From positions 1,347,177-1,411,176 of the forward strand of contig JAQJVL010000154.1 of NCBI GenBank assembly GCA_035578905.1: a stretch of DNA of 64,000 nucleotides, written 5' to 3'. How positions within the stretch are numbered: the stretch's first letter is position 1; the number at the start of each line of letters is the position of its first letter. The position numbers and the translations under genes are program-made. A model generated the notes under the pieces. That model was given only the letters and a program-made list of their open reading frames with translations, was not told where the DNA came from and did not search any database. This document shows, piece by piece, positions 56,826 through 64,000 of this stretch. Source of the DNA: Stictocephala bisonia (taxonomy: Eukaryota; Arthropoda; Insecta; Hemiptera; Membracidae).

Positions 56826-57360
56826 CCTGTACGTGTATGGATAGGCGGGTGGGTCAATACCACTGTACGTGTATGGATGGGCGGGTGGGTCAATACCACT
56901 GTACGTATATGGATGGGCGGGTGGGTCAATACCACTGTACGTGTATGGATGGGCGGGTGGGTCAATACCACTGTACGTGTATGGATGGGCGGGTGGGTCA
57001 ATACCACTGTACGTGTATGGATGGGCGGGTGGGTCAATACCACTGTACGTGTATGGATGGGCGGGTGGGTCAATACCACTGTACGTGTATGGATGGGCGG
57101 CTGGGTCAATACCACTGTACGTGTATGGATGGGCGGGTGGGTCAATACCACTGTACGTGTATGGATGGGCGGGTGGGTCAATACCACTGTACGTGTATGG
57201 ATGGACGGGTGGGTCAATACCACTGTACGTGTATGGATGGGCAGGTGGATCAATACCACTGTACGTGTATGGATGGGCGGGTGGGTCAATACCACTGTAC
57301 GTGTATGGATGGGCGGGTGGGTCAATACCACTGTACGTGTATGGATGGGTGGGTGGGTTA
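56826..57360. repeat. 36-bp G-rich minisatellite, cluster 3 (~15 units)
   Basis: The cleanest array of the 36-bp family, in opposite orientation to clusters 1 and 2. Units are GGATGGGCGGGTGGGTCA plus ATACCACTGTACGTGTAT, nearly identical across about 15 copies. The period is 12 codons and none of four frames contains a stop, so there are four overlapping 162-174-codon frames (for example repeated GGSIPLYVYGWA). These are artefacts of the repeat. The array ends in GGGTGGGTTAATTAATCC. Confidence 0.95.
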
Positions 57361-58688
57361 ATTAATCCTACTGAAAGTGATTAAATTGGTTCATTTTGTG
57401 ATACTTTTGACTCACTAGACTCAAACAAACTTCTATTATCTATCTTTACAAATGAAAAAATAATTTTGTCTTTACACTACCTAGTATTTTGTAAATTTTA
57501 CATATTTACACGTTCCTTTAACTCAGAGAATTCAAAGCAAGCCTAATATAAAGTTCCGTCTGCCATTGTTCACTTTTCATTGGATGACAAGAACACAGTT
57601 TCTTATAAAACTTCATAACTCTGAACAGGCCGAGCAGGTTCACAATGGGGAGTTCACTTAAACGTGTATCCATCCATCCAATGTTAAAGTGATTGGTATA
57701 TATCTCTTACTGAAACTGAAAAATAACGATGCGTATGATGAAGGGGAATGTTGATCGTTTGCGTACATTTGACCAAATTGGCCATTTATTTACTGCAGTT
57801 TTCTGGATAGTTGATGTTGGTCAATTGCATATGTACAACGGCCCAACATATAAAATATACAGGAGTTTTAAAAACAAAGAAATAAGTTGCTGACCTAAAC
57901 CTGTTCAAATAAAGATAAAGCCAAAGAGGTATTACAGTGTATTTTTGGAAGAGTCACACCCTCAATAAGAGCTGTAGAAACTAGTCACTTTTGTCAGGAT
58001 ATGATAGAAAATTGTGTTATTTGCTTCTCCCATGGATTGGGGTATTGCCAAGAGTAACTTGGAGGGTATTTTATACACTTACTGCATCTGTAAGAACCTA
58101 CTTTTAAATTTCAGTACTATACATTCATTTCATTTCTAAATAAAATAAGAAAGGTTATAATGATATGCATACAACTTTGATATACCACCGTTTCGGATAG
58201 AGTAATCTCTTTTAATACATAATTTTTGGTACATTATTCAATCCACACTACTATTAGCAACTAAGAATTTATTTTGACTCCTTGTGAGTGCTGTCCTTAT
58301 TGAAATAAAAACATGATAATCACTCACAAAAGTACATCCTTAAAGATATTATTGATAAGGCAAGTTTCTTTAACTTATCCCAAATAGTTGAAAACTCCAT
58401 AAAATACTCCAGAACTTTCAAATTAAACTAAGTACTTTTGCTAAATGAAATTTTGTACAATATACAATAATGAAATATTAGGGAACCCAATTTCTTTACT
58501 CTTTGTATTGTAAAGTCTCATCTCACAGTTGAGAACGTTGGTTAGTAATATGTTATTACAATACATTTTCCAAGTTAAAACGGCACAAAAAGAAGTAAAA
58601 TGTTACCAAGATTTTAATCCAATCATAGTAAAATCTTAATAAGATGAAACAGTTGCCGTTGAAAGTACAAATTTAATTGTGTATAACT
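57361..58688. other. No gene recognised
   Basis: AT-rich; 57,540-57,900 is slightly richer in GC but without a frame. No repeat partner was found in the window. Confidence 0.45.
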
Positions 58689-58689
58689 A

Positions 58690-58865
58690 CATGTTTTACT
58701 CATAACTGAAGGGATTAAGAGGTTTTTAACTAAACAAATTTACAAATATTTATAATGTTTAGGGTAGAAAAATTTATTTTTTACCTTTAAAATTATAAAT
58801 ATTTGTATTTAAAAAAAAAATCAAAAACATCTTATTCCCTTCAGTTATGTGTAAAAAACTTAGTT
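58690..58865. mobile_element. Small fold-back (MITE-like) element
   Basis: Inverted arms of about 65 bp: CATAACTGAAGGGATTAAGA and ACAAATATTTATAAT on the left, ATTATAAATATTTGTATT and TCTTATTCCCTTCAGTTATG on the right, separated by about 30 bp. Non-coding. Confidence 0.75.
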
Positions 58866-59049
58866 ATCAAAAATTAAATTTGTAATTTGAACGATTTTGT
58901 CTTGAGGCTAATTTAAAATCAGTTCTAATGGTCTAATGTAGTGGTTAAACAAATTTTGTTGTATTCTTCCTGTTTCAAGGGAAGGTAGGTAAATCAAATA
59001 ATTTTGATTATAAAATTGGAAAAAAATTAACTCAACAAAAACCGATTGC

Positions 59050-59150
59050 ACCACCTTAAGACGTTGGTCCCCAGACTACGTGTAAGAGAGAGCTTCTTAG
59101 CCATAACTTCGTCTGGTAAAATAAAACGATCTTTACTTTTTGTTTTCAAA
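59050..59150 (+). repeat. 5S-derived SINE, 3' fragment
   Basis: ACGTGTAAGAGAGAGCTTCT followed by TAGCCATAACTTCGTC and ACGATCTTTACTTTTT matches the 3' end of the copy at 48,940-49,205 (AGTGTTAGAGAGGGCTTCTT...AAGACTTTCTTTACC). The 5S-like head is missing. Confidence 0.6.
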
Positions 59151-59224
59151 CATTTTTTCTTATTAACAATTATGGCAGCTTAAACGTTCCTTTATCAAAG
59201 CATTGGAGATTTTTTTAAATGCTC

Positions 59225-59420
59225 TTTGTCGGCTATGTAAAAACAATCGTGGCTTCATGTAAAAACAATCTGTGCTGAGGATTACAACGAAGACTCGGTT
59301 CATCCTGCAAAAGGCAAAGAGCAATGGTTTACATGACTGTAACAACTAAACCATTTGTTCCCTTTTAGGTTTTGAGTTTACTAAATTCTTCCACTAAAAA
59401 ACACGTCATATAAATGTTTA
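59225..59420 (+). repeat. Repeat family C, copy 2
   Basis: See the words listed for copy 1 at 53,700-53,900. It lies about 75 bp after the SINE fragment. A 60-codon frame on the minus strand over this segment is not supported as a gene. Confidence 0.7.
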
Positions 59421-60420
59421 GTGGGTCTTTCATAAATATTTACGTGGATGATGACTTAAGTTTTAATTTTTGTATATATTGTCTTTTCTGCTAATTAAAA
59501 ACCACGAATCTGAAGTGCAATCAAATAACCAACAGTCACTAATATATTTGTAGATATAGTTTTATTTGAGTTCAATGTTTGCATTTATTAAACTATTTTT
59601 GGCAATTTCGAATTGTTATTGTCTAAAAAAGTGATTATAAATACTTAATTTGCTTTACATATTTTTCGTAAAGTTATTCAAACATGGTTTTAAATCTGAC
59701 AATGTTGAAAACGCATTTCACCAGAGAATTTCTTTTAATTCGAATAACAGCCTTACAAGAAACCTATCTATATTTTAATATTTTATAACAAAATTATAAA
59801 TTTCATTTGGTAATCAAACACATTTAAAATACGAATGATAAATATGTAATTTTTAATGATTCTATCAACTACTAAATGCCTCATAAACAGGCAAAGCGTA
59901 CTGAAAAATAATGAAAAAATAAATATAATATTATATTGAACATTTTACTAGCACCTTAAAATAATTTTAATACATTTTATTTTTAGCACATTAATACACT
60001 TGGTCAACTAAATAACATATATAATCAATTATAAGTAATATAATAATAAACTTTACAAGGACTTAAATAAGAGCCTGATTAAGATAACTTTTGGCGCACA
60101 AATATTTAAATTAAATATGAACTATAAAATATTGCTCTGAATATATAAGACCTGTTCATGTTTAGTTTGTTTATAGTGGTGTAAACACTGCATACGATTA
60201 GTGTAGGTTTGAAACCATCTGACTTTTTTATAATATCATATTTGGTTTAACAGCTGTCAAACCAAACAATACTAAAATAGTTGTCCTGTTACTTTTTAGA
60301 GCCCCACAGTACAGGTTACCTTTTTTAGGGTGAGGTAAATTGTCCTTTTAAACTTAGTTCATATATTTACAATATAATTTTTATCTGTGTTGGAACTTAT
60401 TCAGACAGAGTAAGGGGGAT
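59421..60420. other. No gene seen
   Basis: AT-rich. Near 59,885 an ACAGGCAAAGCGTACTG word followed by A-rich sequence recalls the LINE-like tail at 2335-2460. Confidence 0.4.
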
Positions 60421-60424
60421 AACC

Positions 60425-60685
60425 AACGTACGGTGGTATTGACCCACCCACCTACCCATACACGTACAGAGGTATTGACCCACCCACCCATATACGTACA
60501 GCAGTGTTGACACACATACCGACCCATACACGTACGGTAGTATTGACCAACCCACCCACCCATACACGTACAATGGTATTGACTCACCCACCCATACACC
60601 TACAGCAGTGTTGACCCACCTACCGACCCATACACGCACGGTAGTATTGACCCACCCACCCACCCATACACGTACAGTAGTATAT
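60425..60685. repeat. 36-bp minisatellite, cluster 4
   Basis: About seven units in the C-rich orientation, more variable than cluster 3 and with shortened units (CCCACCCACCCATATACG; CACCTACCGACCCATACACG). An internal duplication of a larger block is visible: AGCAGTGTTGAC recurs at about 60,498 and 60,604. Confidence 0.92.
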
Positions 60686-61884
60686 TACTGATAAATATTT
60701 CCGGGATCTCTTTAGCCTAGTTAGACATATCCAATCACGTAGTTATTGGTGATGCCAGGTTACGTTTTACGTTTGTGTTTTATTTGCTCCTATGATAGGC
60801 AAATAATTTCATCCATGAAGTCTTTTACCAAAGGTTTCGCTTTCGTTCAGACCTTCACAACTTAAAATGAATCCATTTACATCCAATTTGTAAAATTGTT
60901 GGCACTAATCCATTAACTTGATTGCAAATACTTTTTTTGTTATTAGTTTTTGGGCTTTCTCAGAAGTAATAAAGATTCACAGAATAAGGAAGGTATGAGC
61001 CCAACTGTTTCCGCTATCTAGATACACCGTTATGACGTCATTTCTACCCTGCTACCCCCACAAGTGCCGTCAAGGGACCAGTTATAATTATCTTGTCTCT
61101 CAGAAAGGCCGCCACTTGATATTGCGATATTTATTCTAAGATTCTGTTCTTTAGTTTTTTATCCTTACACTTAATACACACTGAATATAAGATTATTGTA
61201 CCATCGATTGCCAACGAACGCTTACTTTAAATTCAGAATTTCACAAATTTTAACAGAAGCGACCTAGAATATTCAAATAAAATAAATAAGTTATTTTTTA
61301 CTTTTTATATTTTAAAATATACATTTATTTATTTTTTAATTTTTTGTTATAAAAATATTTTTTTTATTTATATATTTGTGAAATACTAATCTGTAGAATC
61401 ATTAATTTATAGCCCGTGCATGCCACTTGTTACAAATACTGAAAAAAACTTGTAATTTAAATAAAAATAGTTCAAAATTTACATTCCGTTTATAATTAAA
61501 AACTGTATAACAACTAATCGAATAACTAAGATACGTCTAAAATACTTTCCATTGTTATGTAACATTACTTTTGCCTATTTTTTATGAACTGACTTTAGAT
61601 ATGACTTTATTGTCAATATCTAATATGCGTGATTTTGGTAACTAAATGTGAACCAGACTGAAATAAAAATACTGTCAAAAATAAATCACTGACCAGGAAA
61701 CCTACAAATATACGCATTCTTCTTACAAGTATATTTTATGAATATATTACAAAATTTTACCTTTAATGAAAACAGCACTATATATATCTTCTTGAATAGT
61801 AAGGCATTTGAAGGTTAGGAGTTTGTATTTATGAATTAACTTTTGGTTGTTAGCCCTTATAAAGTAATATAAAGTAAACAATTA
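60686..61884. other. No gene recognised
   Basis: Around 61,000-61,140 is GC-richer (TATGACGTCATTTCTACCC, AAAGGCCGCCACTTG) and could be a regulatory segment or repeat. The rest is AT-rich. Confidence 0.4.
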
Positions 61885-62125
61885 GGGCTACTTACGTATT
61901 TTTAGGATGTAATGAAATTAAAAACTGTAATTATAATTTAAAAAATATCACCAACTTATCCATATATCATCAATATTTATAAAAACCAAATGTTTTACAA
62001 TTTTATTCAAAGAATTGTTATATACTTAATTTAGTTATTTAATTTACACTTGAAAATGACCATAAAGTTGAAACATGTAGGGTACTCGGTTTTTAATTTT
62101 ATTACATCCTAAAAATATATATCTA
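61885..62125. mobile_element. Fold-back-like element
   Basis: TTTTTAGGATGTAATGAAAT at 61,900-61,919 is mirrored by TTTTATTACATCCTAAAAAT at about 62,097-62,116. Arms are about 30 bp with about 165 bp between. Near the right arm, ACTTGAAAATGACCATAAAG followed by TTGAAACATGTAG resembles the hairpin motif of the element at 35,805-36,050. Confidence 0.55.
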
Positions 62126-62862
62126 AAGTCAAATATATCGTAAAAATCAGGAGTATTTTATCAAAAAATATATAGTGACAATAATTTACTACTTTGGAGA
62201 TTTCAGCAGGCATAAAGAAACTTATAACCTTGATTTATTCTTTAGCAATCGATTTGTTTCTTATCAGATCCTTTCCCCAAGCTTGCGTGACTTCTGGCCC
62301 TATACTTAACCCAGTATTTTATATATCACCGTGTTACCGTATTCCACACACTATCAGCAGGTTTTTTAAATTTAATGGTCTGCTATACGTAAAAAATATA
62401 TATTACTTAACTCTGGATTCATAAAATACTTGTCCTATTATTGAAACAAATTTAACTTCCTGTCACCTATGAACACTGCAAATAAACAGCTTTTATTTTA
62501 TTCCTTCTCTTCGCAAAAGCACCGTGTCAAGTTTTTTTGAAATTCTTTTACTTAAGATTAGCTTTTGCTTCGCAACGGTGTTCTCTACACTTGCTTACCG
62601 TTCCCTGGTTGTCTATAAAGCATCACATCAATATAAAAGCTCAGCATGATGTCATTGTACTAGATAACAAAGTTTTGATGGTTCTAATAGAAAGTTCTAC
62701 ACGTAACTATATAGAGAAAAAATATATAGAAATGTCTAATTACTTGTAAACTCTTAATGCATCAATAAGATAAATTACAACATTCAAAATAAACATGTTT
62801 ATTTATTTGCAAAACAGTTGTTATTAATTTACTAAAATCCACTTAATGTTATCCTCACGTAG
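62126..62862. other. No gene recognised
   Basis: Frames of 76 codons (62,194-62,424) and 70 codons (62,537-62,749) have neither recognised motifs nor splice context. Confidence 0.4.
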
Positions 62863-62864
62863 TA

Positions 62865-63050
62865 ATCTTTCAGGGACGGATTTTACCCATTAGGAGTAAT
62901 GGGAGTAATCAAGATAAAAAAATACGTTATTGTTCCTATCTAGCCCACAACAAACATTTGTTTCAAATTTCAGCTTTATAGGATTACGAGAAGTGGGAGA
63001 GTTGTTGATGAGTGAGTGAAAGCTTTTTTCTTTTATGTATAGAGATTATT
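62865..63050. repeat. Probable dispersed repeat 3' part
   Basis: CAGGGACGGATTTTACCC, TTTCAAATTTCAGCTTTATA, GGATTACGAGAAGTGGGAGA and GATGAGTGAGTGAAAGC form the kind of conserved block often found at repeat ends in insects. The GAGTGAGTG part recalls bases 1-60 of the window. Confidence 0.4.
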
Positions 63051-64000
63051 ACTAAAATAAGGGTATACGTATGCCAAAAAAATTTTACAGTTATTTAAAA
63101 GATATAATCTAATTTATTCCAGGTTATTTGTTTGCAGAAATTCTATTGGTGTTAGTTTTACTTATTCAGTGAACTATGATGAAGAGGAATACTTTTATTT
63201 TCAGAAACTTGTTGGTCGACGTTACCGAGGTTCGTTGGTCTTCGAACATGAGGAATGTCTAGCTCATGCTCCTTTTTTACTTAATTTTCATACAACTCTT
63301 GGGCGCTTAAGCTTCGTTAGGATTTTTATCTTCGTTAGGATTCTAATGCTCTCTGAAAACGCGTTTTATTCGAGCCAAAAGTCAATAAACTCTTTTAAAA
63401 TATAAAAATTCAAATCTAAAACTTACGACTTCTATGTCTCGTTGTTATTTGGCAGATTCTGATTTTATACATTAGTTAATTAGTTATTAATAATCTATAT
63501 ACAAATTAGTAATTTGTTTAAGACAAATTAGTTATTAATATTCTCCAATATATATCATGCTGTGTTAAATAACACTAAACTAACTGTGATGATTCTGTAC
63601 CAATGTATCCACAATGATACAGTATCTATTGAGCCATATCGTGATAGAGTGTTGACCAAACACTCTGCCAATGGACGCACTCCACTTGCCATCGATATGT
63701 TGAAACAACTACGTTCTGTAACTGTGCATCAAGCAGGAAATACTTATACGAGAAACTGCATTACTGATGTAAAATAAATTAAAAATTCTTTAAAGCAAAA
63801 ATAAATAGTAAACAAAAATATTTGCTCTAATTACTGCAATTTTACTTATCATCCAGAATATGGCGATGGATGTTCAAGTCTGAGAAATGTTACCCCTGAG
63901 TTAGTTATGTTTAAGATTGTAAAGTGTATTGTAAATAAGTGCGTGAAGAGACTACCTTATCAGTTTTATCAGGTCATCTTGGCCTGTCTCCTAAGTATAA
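63051..64000. other. Unassigned short frames at the window edge
   Basis: An open stretch at 63,169-63,405 (starting NYDEEEYFYFQKLVGRRYRG, no early ATG) follows TTTGCAG-like sequence. Another runs from ATG 63,589 to 63,777 (MILYQCIHNDTVSIEPYRD). Both lie in somewhat GC-richer sequence than their surroundings, which makes exons or repeat-derived frames conceivable. Neither is recognised, so they are not called as genes. Confidence 0.35.

Noticed and set aside
56816..57384. Four 162-174-codon frames on both strands with 12-residue repeats
   Set aside because: Same cause: a clean 36-bp tandem array has no stop in four frames. No single frame is favoured.

Overview
This is a eukaryotic, AT-rich, intron-bearing and transposon-dominated stretch with no operon-like organisation. 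The gustatory-receptor-like exons, the mix of CR1/Jockey-like and RTE-like LINEs, a 5S-rRNA-derived SINE and a mariner-family pseudogene point to an insect, possibly a hemipteran. That assignment is inference. Only one likely host gene is visible: the last two exons of a chemoreceptor (gustatory receptor type) at 1382-1955. Nearly everything else recognisable is mobile or repetitive.

Layout. 1-5.2 kb holds the receptor exons, a (TG)n tract and a LINE 3' fragment. 5.2-15.8 kb is a large imperfect inverted repeat around a Copia RNase H remnant; it carries G-rich 36-bp minisatellites and a 176-bp higher-order repeat. 18.1-20.4 kb has a clean 39-bp minisatellite and a degenerate CCAAT-rich repeat. 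21.2-25.9 kb has two decayed LINEs. 26.1-35.2 kb is another copy of the Copia-plus-flank unit, split by two LINE insertions. The larger of these (28.46-33.46 kb, minus strand) is nearly full length, and its ORF1 region combines a coiled coil, a Ulp1/C48-like protease and an SGNH-esterase-like domain. 35.8-37.5 kb has a fold-back element and a mariner-family transposase pseudogene.

The most striking object is at 37,537-45,148: a 7.6-kb near-perfect palindrome of two inverted 3.8-kb arms. Each arm carries the same open 590-codon C-terminal part of a protein-primed family-B DNA polymerase (Polinton/Maverick or adintovirus type), a conserved 40-codon ORF, and subterminal simple repeats. The 15-bp centre is asymmetric and continues the left arm's reading frame. 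This is what a hairpin (snap-back) replication product would look like if it had been integrated as a unit.

45-64 kb is intergenic-like sequence with several small dispersed families: a 5S-derived SINE (3 copies), repeat families B and C, two further fold-back elements, two more G-rich minisatellites, and a few unassigned ORFs. Boundaries, copy numbers and identities were read by eye without alignment software, so edges are approximate.
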